DNA from: Clostridium sp.
GTDB taxonomy: Bacteria > Bacillota > Clostridia > Lachnospirales > Lachnospiraceae
Direction: 5' to 3'
Assembly: GCA_023664385.1 (NCBI GenBank)
Contig: JAMPFU010000002.1
Location: 106,622 to 170,621, forward strand
Length of the DNA: 64,000 nt
In this document: positions 52,456 through 59,603 of the stretch, in pieces
How the letters are laid out: each line of letters starts with the position of its first letter
How positions within the stretch are numbered: the stretch's first letter is position 1
Notes under the pieces: generated by a model
Told to the model about the DNA's origin: nothing
Database searches by the model: none
What the model saw: the letters and a program-made list of their open reading frames with translations, nothing else
Made by a program: the position numbers and the translations under genes

Positions 52456-54177
52456 TTAGTATTCGTCACCTGTCTCGTAGGTTATCTTCTTCATCTCGTC
52501 AAGAGATGTGATACCTGCAAGCACGTGTTTTGCCGCGCCCATCTTCAGTGTAATCATACCCTCAGAAAGTGCCTGCTTTTCTATAACGTCCGCTGTTGCC
52601 CCCTTGGCGATAACCGCCTGAAGCTCCTTCGATACAGGCATCATCTCGTATACACCGATACGTCCTGAGTAGCCCATGTCTCCGCAAAGGGTACAACCAA
52701 CAGGCTCGTAAACAATTACGTCCTCGTCCATGTCCTTGACGCCAAGTATAGTTTTCTCCTCCGGCTCGGCAAGTCTTGCCTGCTTACAGGAGTTGCAAAG
52801 TCTTCTTACAAGTCTCTGTGCAATAACACCCACAAGGGCGTCTCCTGCAACATACGGCTCAATACCCATATCTATAATACGTGTAACCGTAGATGCGGCT
52901 GAGTTTGTATGGAGGGTAGATACAACCAAGTGACCTGTGATAGCCGCCTGGACAGCGATAGCAGCAGTCTCGCCGTCTCGAATCTCTCCTATCATGATAA
53001 TGTCAGGGTCCTGACGGAGGATGGAACGAAGTGCAGCCGCAAATGTCATATCCGCCTTTACATTTACCTGAACCTGATTGATACCGTCAATATTTGCCTC
53101 CACAGGATCCTCAACTGTAATAATATTAACATCCTCAGTGTTAAGCTCACTTAAGGAGGTGTAAAGTGTTGTTGATTTACCGGAACCTGTAGGTCCGGTT
53201 ACAAGTATAATTCCGTGCGGGTTGCTCAAAATACCATCAAATACTTTAAGCTCCTCCGGTCCAAATCCAAGAGCACTCTTAGGCTTTGTAAGACCGTCCT
53301 TGGAGGTAAGTCTCATAACTGTTTTCTCGCCGTAAACAGTCGGGAGAATGGAAACACGGACATCATACTCACGCCTGTCGACCATAATGGTAATACGACC
53401 ATCCTGCGGCTTTCTTTTCTCCGCTATATCCATGCCGCCTATAATTTTGATACGGGCGCTTATAGCAGAAAGAAGGCTGTAATCATATGTCATAACCTGC
53501 TTTAAGGCACCGTCTATCCTGTACCTGACACGAACACTCATCTCAAGAGGCTCGATATGTATATCAGATGCCCTCTGTCTGACACCGCCCTCTATAATCT
53601 GCTTAACAAGGAGAACGATAGGTGAATTCTCAATATCTTCATTCAGCGCTTCCTCCTCAGCCTCGCCTATGCCTTCCGCCTCACGTTCCTTACGGTACAT
53701 CTCAGCAGCCTCCATAGCCTGCGCATTACCGTAATATTTGCCGATGGCTTCATTCATGTCGTCCTCCATGGCAAGCAGAGGCTCAACCTGAGTGTTTGTT
53801 GCAATACCAATATCATCAATTGCGTTAAGATCCATCGGATCTACCATGGCAACCCTTAGGATATTCGGATTCATCTCGTCGAATCCTATCGGCAAAGCCT
53901 TGTACTTGTTGACAAGGTTTTCCGGTACAAGCTTGAGTATATCCTCATCCAGCTTACATGCCTTAAGCTCAATGTAGTCGATACCCATCTGTGTCGTAAG
54001 AACGGTAATCAGAAGTTCCTGACTGATTAAGCCCAGCTCAAGAATGACATTACCAATTCTGCCCCCATTTTCCTTTTGGTAGGCAAGTGCTTCCATAAGC
54101 TCGTCCTCGGTAATGGCACCGGCTTCCACAAGCAAATCACCTACACGGATTTTCTTTCTTCCACTACTTATTCGCAT
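52456..54177 (-). CDS. pilB: Type IV pilus assembly ATPase PilB with N-terminal MshEN-like region
   Basis: 573-residue GspE/PilB family motor that extends the pilus. Residues 9-65 contain two related motifs (RVGDLLVEAGAITEDELMEAL and RIGNVILELGLISQELLI..LTTQ) that match the MshEN c-di-GMP-binding pattern. The N2 domain follows and the core has Walker A GPTGSGKST (about 328-336), Asp box ITVEDPVE, Walker B IMIGEIRDGET and His box TGHLVVSTLHT. The zinc-binding Cys pairs CNSC and CTLC are present. Helical insertion of acidic residues (EAEGIGEAEEEALNEDIE) separates N2 from the core. It is the first gene of the pilus operon. Confidence 0.95.
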   Translation of the reverse strand: MRISSGRKKIRVGDLLVEAGAITEDELMEALAYQKENGGRIGNVILELGLISQELLITVLTTQMGIDYIELKACKLDEDILKLVPENLVNKYKALPIGFDEMNPNILRVAMVDPMDLNAIDDIGIATNTQVEPLLAMEDDMNEAIGKYYGNAQAMEAAEMYRKEREAEGIGEAEEEALNEDIENSPIVLLVKQIIEGGVRQRASDIHIEPLEMSVRVRYRIDGALKQVMTYDYSLLSAISARIKIIGGMDIAEKRKPQDGRITIMVDRREYDVRVSILPTVYGEKTVMRLTSKDGLTKPKSALGFGPEELKVFDGILSNPHGIILVTGPTGSGKSTTLYTSLSELNTEDVNIITVEDPVEANIDGINQVQVNVKADMTFAAALRSILRQDPDIIMIGEIRDGETAAIAVQAAITGHLVVSTLHTNSAASTVTRIIDMGIEPYVAGDALVGVIAQRLVRRLCNSCKQARLAEPEEKTILGVKDMDEDVIVYEPVGCTLCGDMGYSGRIGVYEMMPVSKELQAVIAKGATADVIEKQALSEGMITLKMGAAKHVLAGITSLDEMKKITYETGDEY

Positions 54178-54218
54178 CGCACAATCCCTCTCATTTTTTA
54201 GTATAATTAGCTGTATAA

Positions 54219-54247
54219 ATTATATCACAGAACAAAATATATGTGAA
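54219..54247 (-). promoter_or_regulatory. Main promoter of the type IV pilus operon
   Basis: TTCACA (54242-54247), exactly 17 bp, perfect TATAAT (54219-54224) on the minus strand, about 42 bp before the pilB start. It fits sigma-A. The UTR is too short for a large riboswitch. Confidence 0.75.
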
Positions 54248-54306
54248 GAAATTTTTTATATTAAATCATGTTATTTAATTACCATAATATATTGCCATCT
54301 TTCTTA

Positions 54307-54350
54307 TTTAAAAAGGTGCAAAGCTTTACTTTTAATAAAGACCTTACACC
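54307..54350 (-). terminator. Terminator after the 63-aa gene
   Basis: Minus-strand stem GGTGTAAGGTCTTTA / TAAAGCTTTGCACC followed by TTTTT. It insulates the pilus operon from the gene upstream. Confidence 0.85.
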
Positions 54351-54359
54351 CTTTTGATA

Positions 54360-54551
54360 TTATTCTTTTATTCTGTCAATGTCAGTAAGATTGACACCGG
54401 AAACTTGCAAAATAGCCTTCAGTGATAAATATTTCTTTTTCAATCTTTCATAAGTTTCTATGGCGTTTTCTTTTTTCGCAAGTGTCATGTATTCTTGAAT
54501 CTCCTCAAAATCATCAATTGCTATTTTTGCAATTTCAATACCATTTGGCAT
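54360..54551 (-). CDS. Small helical protein of unknown function (63 aa)
   Basis: No family recognised. The peptide is highly charged and predicted all-helical (DFEEIQEYMTLAKKENAIETYERLKKKYLSLKAILQV), probably a short coiled coil with no signal or span. GGTGG lies close before the ATG. It is followed by a clear terminator and is thus a self-contained transcript, which supports it being real. The gene lies between the pilus operon and the DUF6056-like gene, but the terminator argues against co-expression with pilB. Confidence 0.7.
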   Translation of the reverse strand: MPNGIEIAKIAIDDFEEIQEYMTLAKKENAIETYERLKKKYLSLKAILQVSGVNLTDIDRIKE

Positions 54552-54674
54552 ATGACCACCTACTTTCTAAGTACTATGATTAATTTGTTCTACTGTTCAT
54601 TATATTATAGCAATCAAAGTAAAAAGTGTAAAGCCTTTATTTGTTTTGAGGACTGATATGTTCATGATGGCATA

Positions 54675-56018
54675 TTAAACAATACCAAGTGTTACAATAT
54701 TTTTAAAAGCTCCCAAAACAGCAAATATAACAAGACAATGGATTAAAATAGTTTCTTTTTTATCTGACAGCTCTTTCCTGACAGCCTGTATGTAAACCGC
54801 CATAATAATGATAAAAACATAATACATAAATAGATAAGTTCTCGCATAGAGTCCCCACCCTGAATTGGCAAAGCCTGTTGTCGCTCTGCCGCCATATGCA
54901 GAGGCGAGCAGCAAAAAAGAAAGCATTGCCGTTTTTTTATCCGGCGCACATTTCATGGCAGTATAAACTAAAGCAAGCATAACAAGAATGGAGGCAAAAA
55001 GCATAATCCACGCCATAGGATGTGTATATTTCCCTCTCGATACAGATAGCCCGTAACAAAACAAAGATGTGTCATATGCCGCCACATCTATGTTGCCGTC
55101 CGACAGGATAAGCCCGCCAATTGCACCAAAAAGCCATGCTGCAACAGGTATTACCGACACAGCTCTTACAAGGACATTTTTGTATTTTAAAAAAACAATA
55201 CACATAAGAATAGCCGAAAACGCAAGACACATATAATCATATTTTAAAAACAAACGTAGCGGTGTTTGTGTAAGCCCAATTTCCAGCTTGTCAAAAAAGG
55301 AATCATTATAAGGGTTTGCAAAATGATACCGTTCCGTATTCCCCCCTGAGAGCATATGAAACAAAATACTTGCAGCTGCGATTACCGTTTGCAGCAACAT
55401 TGTGATATTTGGTTTTTTGACTTTTAGCGATATAATAAATGCCGTTCCGAATATTAAAAATAACATAACGGAAAGTTCTTCTTTATTAGTGGCGTATATC
55501 GTACAAAGACACAGAAAAAGTGAATGATGCCATGTTATCCTTTTACCGTCGGCAAATCGTCTGATTGAAAAAAAAGAACAAATTGCTGCCGCAAGAGGCC
55601 ATATATAGGTCATGGTTGTCACAACATATCCCACATCGTAAAAAGCTTCCATCGGTAGCAACAGAAGAAGCAGAAACATAACATGGGTGTCTTTCTTATC
55701 CTCGTTTTTAAAAAGTAGCCTATCAATTCCCCAAAATATGTATACTGCAAGCAGGGTTGTAATACACCCCCATACCCATGCCGGAAAATGCATCATAATC
55801 CAAATGGGTGGATTTATCAAAATACGGGAGCTCCAGCCAGCATATGACCGTGACAGGTTTTCAAGCTCACCCAAAAGACTCGGCATCAGATTTTCCCTGA
55901 CATGAATATCATCACCAAACATCTCGTAGCCTAAAAAAAGAAAAGTCCCAAATATAAGACCATACAGAATATATGGCATACATGGCTTTTTTAAAAATTT
56001 TTTCAGTTTATCCTCCAT
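54675..56018 (-). CDS. Polytopic membrane protein, DUF6056/GtrII-like, paralogue of the 11.5-kb gene (447 aa)
   Basis: About ten membrane spans. Shared landmarks with the protein at 11499-12848: GDD after the first span, AGWSSRILINPPIWIM, VVTTMTYIWPLAAAI, YATNKEELSVMLFLIF, FHMLSGGNTERYH and GGRATTGFANSGW near the C-terminus. CAGGAG precedes the ATG by 6 nt. The acidic motif after span 1 and the overall layout suggest a GT-C type membrane glycosyltransferase or flippase-like role. Unlike its paralogue it is not next to an MBOAT/DHHW pair. Its predicted transcript starts with a hairpin. Confidence 0.75.
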   Translation of the reverse strand: MEDKLKKFLKKPCMPYILYGLIFGTFLFLGYEMFGDDIHVRENLMPSLLGELENLSRSYAGWSSRILINPPIWIMMHFPAWVWGCITTLLAVYIFWGIDRLLFKNEDKKDTHVMFLLLLLLPMEAFYDVGYVVTTMTYIWPLAAAICSFFSIRRFADGKRITWHHSLFLCLCTIYATNKEELSVMLFLIFGTAFIISLKVKKPNITMLLQTVIAAASILFHMLSGGNTERYHFANPYNDSFFDKLEIGLTQTPLRLFLKYDYMCLAFSAILMCIVFLKYKNVLVRAVSVIPVAAWLFGAIGGLILSDGNIDVAAYDTSLFCYGLSVSRGKYTHPMAWIMLFASILVMLALVYTAMKCAPDKKTAMLSFLLLASAYGGRATTGFANSGWGLYARTYLFMYYVFIIIMAVYIQAVRKELSDKKETILIHCLVIFAVLGAFKNIVTLGIV

Positions 56019-56048
56019 GTAATTCTCCTGTTTGTATATTGTTGGTCC

Positions 56049-56092
56049 GTCCTAAGGTATCCTCCCTGCTTCGCAGGGTCCCTCCTTAGGAC
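56049..56092 (-). promoter_or_regulatory. Hairpin at the predicted 5' end of the DUF6056-like transcript
   Basis: GTCCTAAGG / CCTTAGGAC (perfect 9 bp) with an inner CCCTGC / GCAGGG stem. On the minus strand it begins where transcription from the TATAAT at 56095-56100 should start, so it would cap the 5' end of the message. It includes AAGGAGGGA, which is paired rather than used as a ribosome binding site. Confidence 0.6.
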
Positions 56093-56094
56093 AT

Positions 56095-56100
56095 ATTATA
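56095..56100 (-). promoter_or_regulatory. Extended -10 of the DUF6056-like gene
   Basis: TGG followed by perfect TATAAT on the minus strand; the -35 is weak (TTCATT). Confidence 0.55.
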
Positions 56101-56180
56101 CCACACCCTTTTTATGAAATGAAGTTTTGGAAAAGCACTTTTTTTGCTTTTTTTCATATTATATATAGAGAAAAGAATAT

Positions 56181-56816
56181 ATGAGGTTACCATTGCAGAC
56201 TTTCAAGCGCCCCCTATCACCTTCTGAGGAAGCACATTTTCTGGCTCTTAGTCGCCAGGGTGACCTTAACGCAAGAAATACGCTTGTGGAATACAATCTG
56301 CGCCTTGTCGCCCACATCGTAAAAAAATATCAGACGCCATTTAGAAGCGTTGAGGATTTACTTTCCATCGGTACAATCGGGCTTATCAAGGCAGTGAACA
56401 CATACGATGAAAGCAAGGGCAGCCGGCTTGTAACCTACGCTTCCAGATGCATCGAAAACGAGCTTTTGATGCGTCTTAGACAAGAGCGGAAGGAGTCAAG
56501 GGAGGTATCTCTTTATGAGCCTATCGGTACGGATAAGGAGGGCAATGAAATAAGCCTTATGGATATAATAAAAAGTGATGATGAAAGTGTGCTGACGGGT
56601 ATTATAACAAATGATAGCATAAGACACATTTCAGTGATTTTTAAGCATGTGCTTGATGAACGTGAGCAGCAGGTGATATCTATGCGGTATGGACTTTACG
56701 GCAATCCTCCCCTGCCACAGCGGGATATTGCGGCAATGCTTGGCATCTCACGCTCCTATGTCTCACGCATTGAAAAAAAAGCATTGCTTAAGCTTCGCAA
56801 TGCTTTGAACGGATAA
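56181..56816 (+). CDS. sigK: RNA polymerase sporulation sigma factor SigK
   Basis: Late mother-cell sigma factor. The sequence FKRPLSPSEEAHFLALSRQGD, YNLRLVAHIVKKY, LLSIGTIGLIKAVNTYDESKGSRLVTYASRCIENE, EVSLYEPIGTDKEGNEISLMDII and the region 4 helix-turn-helix QRDIAAMLGISRSYVSRIEKKAL are characteristic. It is uninterrupted by a skin element. The ATG at 56181 has little ribosome binding site; a TTG at 56193 preceded by GAGG would give MQTFKRPLSPSEE, closer to known SigK N-termini, and is a credible alternative. Its short N-terminus leaves no long pro-sequence. It overlaps the 3' end of the convergent U32 gene by about 29 bp. Confidence 0.93.
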   Translation: MRLPLQTFKRPLSPSEEAHFLALSRQGDLNARNTLVEYNLRLVAHIVKKYQTPFRSVEDLLSIGTIGLIKAVNTYDESKGSRLVTYASRCIENELLMRLRQERKESREVSLYEPIGTDKEGNEISLMDIIKSDDESVLTGIITNDSIRHISVIFKHVLDEREQQVISMRYGLYGNPPLPQRDIAAMLGISRSYVSRIEKKALLKLRNALNG

Positions 56817-58056
56817 CCATACCGTTTTTTACATCCGTTATATCATCAAGCTTTATAAAAAGCTGCTGCTTCGGATGTGGTGCCGATGGCATGGGACACA
56901 AGCGCTCATCATATATCGCCTCTACATGTGCCATAATATTTTCTCCTGAAAATGCCATAATTTCAATATTGTCGCCCACTTCAAATTTATTTTTCTGATG
57001 AAGGCATACAAGTCCTTCATCAGTTATATCCTCAACCATTCCAAGATAGGTATAGTTTTTTATGTAAGTATTATTGTCATATATCTGTGATGCTTCGTCC
57101 GTTTTTCCAAAGTAAAAGCCTGTTGTAAAATGTCTCATGGTGCAGGCGGCAATTTCCCTCCTGTAATACTCCATGCGGCTTTCATACAGTGTATCAGATT
57201 TTAGATAGTCATCTATTGCCTGTCTGTAGGTTCTTGTCACTGCGGCAATATAAAGCGCCGTTTTCATACGTCCCTCAATTTTAAAGGAATCGATACCTGC
57301 TGCCATCATCTCAGGTATATGCTCTATCATACATAAATCCTTTGAATTAAATATGTATGTGCCTCTGTCGTCCTCCTCCACAGGCAAATATTCGCCGGGG
57401 CGTTTTTCCTCCACGATGGAATATTTCCACCTGCAGGGATGGGTGCAGGCTCCCTTGTTTGCATCCCGCCCTGTAAAATAGCTGCTCAAAAGGCATCTGC
57501 CTGAATAGGATATGCACATTGCCCCATGGATAAATGCCTCTATTTCCATATCCTCAGGTATTTTTTCCTTTATTTTTTTTATCTCTGAAAGAGACAGCTC
57601 CCTTGCGGCAACCACTCTTGTGGCACCCATCTTATGCCAAAAATTGTAGGTCATATAATTCGTATTGTTTGACTGTGTACTGATATGCACGTCCACCTCA
57701 GGAAGCAGCTCCTTAGACAGCGTAAATATGCCCGGGTCCGATATTATAAACGCATCTATGTCATGGTGGAGCCCTGCACTTTTTATTTCACAAAAATATT
57801 CCCTTACGCCTTCTATATCATCATTATGTGCAAATATATTGACCGCAACATAAAGCTTTACAGATGCCGCATGTGCATAATCCGCCCCCTCCTTCATCTC
57901 CTGAAGGGTAAAATTATCCGCCTTTGCACGAAGTCCGAATTTTTGTCCGCCGATGTATACGGCATCTGCGCCATAGTCCACTGCGCATTTAAGCACCTCA
58001 AGACTTCCTGCAGGTATGAGAAGCTCCGGCTTTTTTTTGCTGTTTTTTTCTGTCAT
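56788..58056 (-). CDS. U32 family peptidase / tRNA hydroxylation protein (TrhP/YrrO-like)
   Basis: U32 family protein of 422 residues. The N-terminus PELLIPAGSLEVLKCAVDYGADAVYIGG and the region IHGAMCISYSGRCLLSSYFTGRDANKGACTHPCRW, with four Cys for an iron-sulfur cluster, define the group that includes YrrO/TrhP, which helps hydroxylate uridine 34 of tRNA using prephenate. The C-terminal region forms a small beta-barrel (VEDITDEGLVCLHQKNKFEVGDNIEIM). It follows an O-methyltransferase related to YrrM/TrmR, which methylates the same hydroxyuridine, as in Bacillus. Good ribosome binding site (AGAAGGAAG). Confidence 0.88.
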   Translation of the reverse strand: MTEKNSKKKPELLIPAGSLEVLKCAVDYGADAVYIGGQKFGLRAKADNFTLQEMKEGADYAHAASVKLYVAVNIFAHNDDIEGVREYFCEIKSAGLHHDIDAFIISDPGIFTLSKELLPEVDVHISTQSNNTNYMTYNFWHKMGATRVVAARELSLSEIKKIKEKIPEDMEIEAFIHGAMCISYSGRCLLSSYFTGRDANKGACTHPCRWKYSIVEEKRPGEYLPVEEDDRGTYIFNSKDLCMIEHIPEMMAAGIDSFKIEGRMKTALYIAAVTRTYRQAIDDYLKSDTLYESRMEYYRREIAACTMRHFTTGFYFGKTDEASQIYDNNTYIKNYTYLGMVEDITDEGLVCLHQKNKFEVGDNIEIMAFSGENIMAHVEAIYDERLCPMPSAPHPKQQLFIKLDDITDVKNGMVIRSKHCEA

Positions 58057-58079
58057 GTTTCAATCTTCCTTCTATAAAT

Positions 58080-58200
58080 AAATTCATTCTTGTCACTCTA
58101 TGCAAATTATTCTTCGTCAGTTTGTTCTCGTCACTCTGCATAAATCCTTCTTCGTCAGTCCGTCCTTATCACTCTGCATAAATCCTTCTTCGTCAGTCCT
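58080..58200. repeat. 38-bp tandem repeats between trmR-like and trhP-like genes
   Basis: Two full units, each starting AAAT and containing CTTCGTCAG and CACTCTGCAT (58104-58141 and 58142-58179), with partial units on both sides (58080-58103, 58180-58200). The array starts at the stop codon of the methyltransferase gene. No open frame of note. Confidence 0.75.
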
Positions 58201-58849
58201 TCACAACATACGTTACCGCAAGTCCATCCCCAACAGGTATTACTGCTGTATGAAGATGCTCCTCGTGGGTAAGCTTATATAAATATTCCCGCATTTTGTC
58301 ATGTATCGTTCTGTTTCTTTTTTCCACGGTAAAATGAGATTCTAACAGTTCTCCCTCCTGAAGCACATTGTCTGATATGAGAACCCCCTCATTTTTTATG
58401 ATGCGGATAAGCTCTGGGAGATAATTGATATACTGCCCCTTTGGTCCATCCAAAAATATCATGTCATATGTGTTATCCTTAAATCCTTTTATGACGGCAA
58501 AGGCATCTCCATGTATGGGCGATATGACAGCTTCCTTTCCCATGCGCCGTATATTTTCACAAGCCAGCCCATATCTTTCCTCATCAAGCTCTATCGTGTC
58601 AATTTTTGCCCCGTCTGGCAAAATTAAACTCATATAAAGTGAGGAATAGCCTATGGCTGTTCCAATTTCAAGAAGGCGCATAGGCTTTTTTATCAGAAGC
58701 TCATGTTTTATAAATTCTCTTGTGTCGGTTCTTATTACAGGAACACCCTCTCTTACGGCTTTTTTGTATAGCTCTCCCAAAACGCCTTCGTCATCCCTGT
58801 ATAAGGATTTTATGTATGACGACACTCTTATTTCATCCAAACCATCCAA
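58193..58849 (-). CDS. SAM-dependent O-methyltransferase (TrmR/YrrM-like)
   Basis: Class I methyltransferase of 218 residues, O-methyltransferase family 3. SAM motif LLEIGTAIGYSSLYMS, acidic ribose-binding ELDEER, and FLDGPKGQYINYLPEL with the metal-binding Asp are visible. In Bacillus the orthologue YrrM (TrmR) methylates 5-hydroxyuridine at tRNA position 34, and it is encoded next to the U32 proteins that make this hydroxyuridine, as here. It precedes the U32 gene in the operon, separated by a repeat array. Confidence 0.88.
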   Translation of the reverse strand: MDGLDEIRVSSYIKSLYRDDEGVLGELYKKAVREGVPVIRTDTREFIKHELLIKKPMRLLEIGTAIGYSSLYMSLILPDGAKIDTIELDEERYGLACENIRRMGKEAVISPIHGDAFAVIKGFKDNTYDMIFLDGPKGQYINYLPELIRIIKNEGVLISDNVLQEGELLESHFTVEKRNRTIHDKMREYLYKLTHEEHLHTAVIPVGDGLAVTYVVKD

Positions 58850-58852
58850 GGG

Positions 58853-59272
58853 TTATTCTTCCTCCTCTTTCTCTATGTGACATATAATGTCTATGATTTC
58901 CTCATATGTCATAGCCGCCGAAAGGCCATATTTACCCGGAGTTATGCGATTGCCGTATTCCTTTATCCGCACTCTCGCCATAAAAACATATTTGTCCTCA
59001 ATAATTCCCCTGTCCTCCAACGTCTTTCCTATGTCAAGGGAGGAGGAATCCGATGGTATTTCTATGACAACATATTCCTTGCTGGAAGGGTCACAGGCAA
59101 CGTCCGCAAAAACGCTGTATGCAAAGTTAAAGGAATAGGAAAACAGCTTTATTACAATGTATACGATTAGTACATTGATAAGCAGGCTCCACGTAAAGCC
59201 CGCTGAATGTTTTAATCCTTTTCTTACCGTTTCTTCTATTGGTTTTTTCTTCTTTCTCTTTGTATCACTCAT
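58853..59272 (-). CDS. Short MltG-like membrane protein without the catalytic domain (139 aa)
   Basis: Begins with a basic cytoplasmic stretch and one span (LLINVLIVYIVIKLFSYSFNF). The outside part contains YVVIEIPSDSSSLDIGKTLEDRGIIEDKYVFMARVR and ITPGKYGLSAAMTYEEIID, the LysM-like N-terminal region of MltG. The lytic transglycosylase domain of MltG with its catalytic Glu is absent, and the gene stops cleanly at an acidic tail. The place in the cluster is where mltG (yrrL) is found in Bacillus. It overlaps the ylbF-like gene start region by a few bases. It may be a regulator or a shortened relic; both are inference. Confidence 0.78.
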   Translation of the reverse strand: MSDTKRKKKKPIEETVRKGLKHSAGFTWSLLINVLIVYIVIKLFSYSFNFAYSVFADVACDPSSKEYVVIEIPSDSSSLDIGKTLEDRGIIEDKYVFMARVRIKEYGNRITPGKYGLSAAMTYEEIIDIICHIEKEEEE

Positions 59273-59600
59273 CTAAATAGTCAAACTCCAATCCTTCTAT
59301 AATCCGGTTGTAAACGGTTTCTAATACGCTGCATAGATGCACCTCTGCCTTGAGAAAATCGCTGACAATAGAATTGTGTAAAAGCACATCATATTCCTTT
59401 ACCAAAGCCACAACCTCATCATAAGGGTTGATGCCTTCAAGATTTTGCAGCTCAGAGTTCCGTCTTCTGTACTCCTTAAGCTGATTATATAAATCAACGT
59501 GCTCATGCAGTTTTTTATCTGCTCTTGTATACCACTTATATTCCGATGATTTTTTTATAAGCTCGTTTATATGAATACTTTGATTTATTATTTCATCCAT
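59265..59600 (-). CDS. YlbF/YmcA family regulatory protein (111 aa)
   Basis: Helical cytoplasmic protein of the YlbF/YmcA family (SSEYKWYTRADKKLHEHVDLYNQLKEYRRRNSELQ, then FLKAEVHLCSVLETVYNRII). In Bacillus subtilis YlbF, YmcA and YaaT form a complex that steers RNase Y cleavage and affects competence, biofilm and sporulation. Here it is directly downstream of RNase J (3-bp gap), consistent with a role in mRNA turnover. It overlaps the next gene by 8 bp. Confidence 0.82.
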   Translation of the reverse strand: MDEIINQSIHINELIKKSSEYKWYTRADKKLHEHVDLYNQLKEYRRRNSELQNLEGINPYDEVVALVKEYDVLLHNSIVSDFLKAEVHLCSVLETVYNRIIEGLEFDYLDE

Positions 59601-59603
59601 AAT

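Noticed and set aside
58080..58200. CRISPR array
   Set aside because: Direct tandem repeats of 38 bp with no unique spacers and only two full units.
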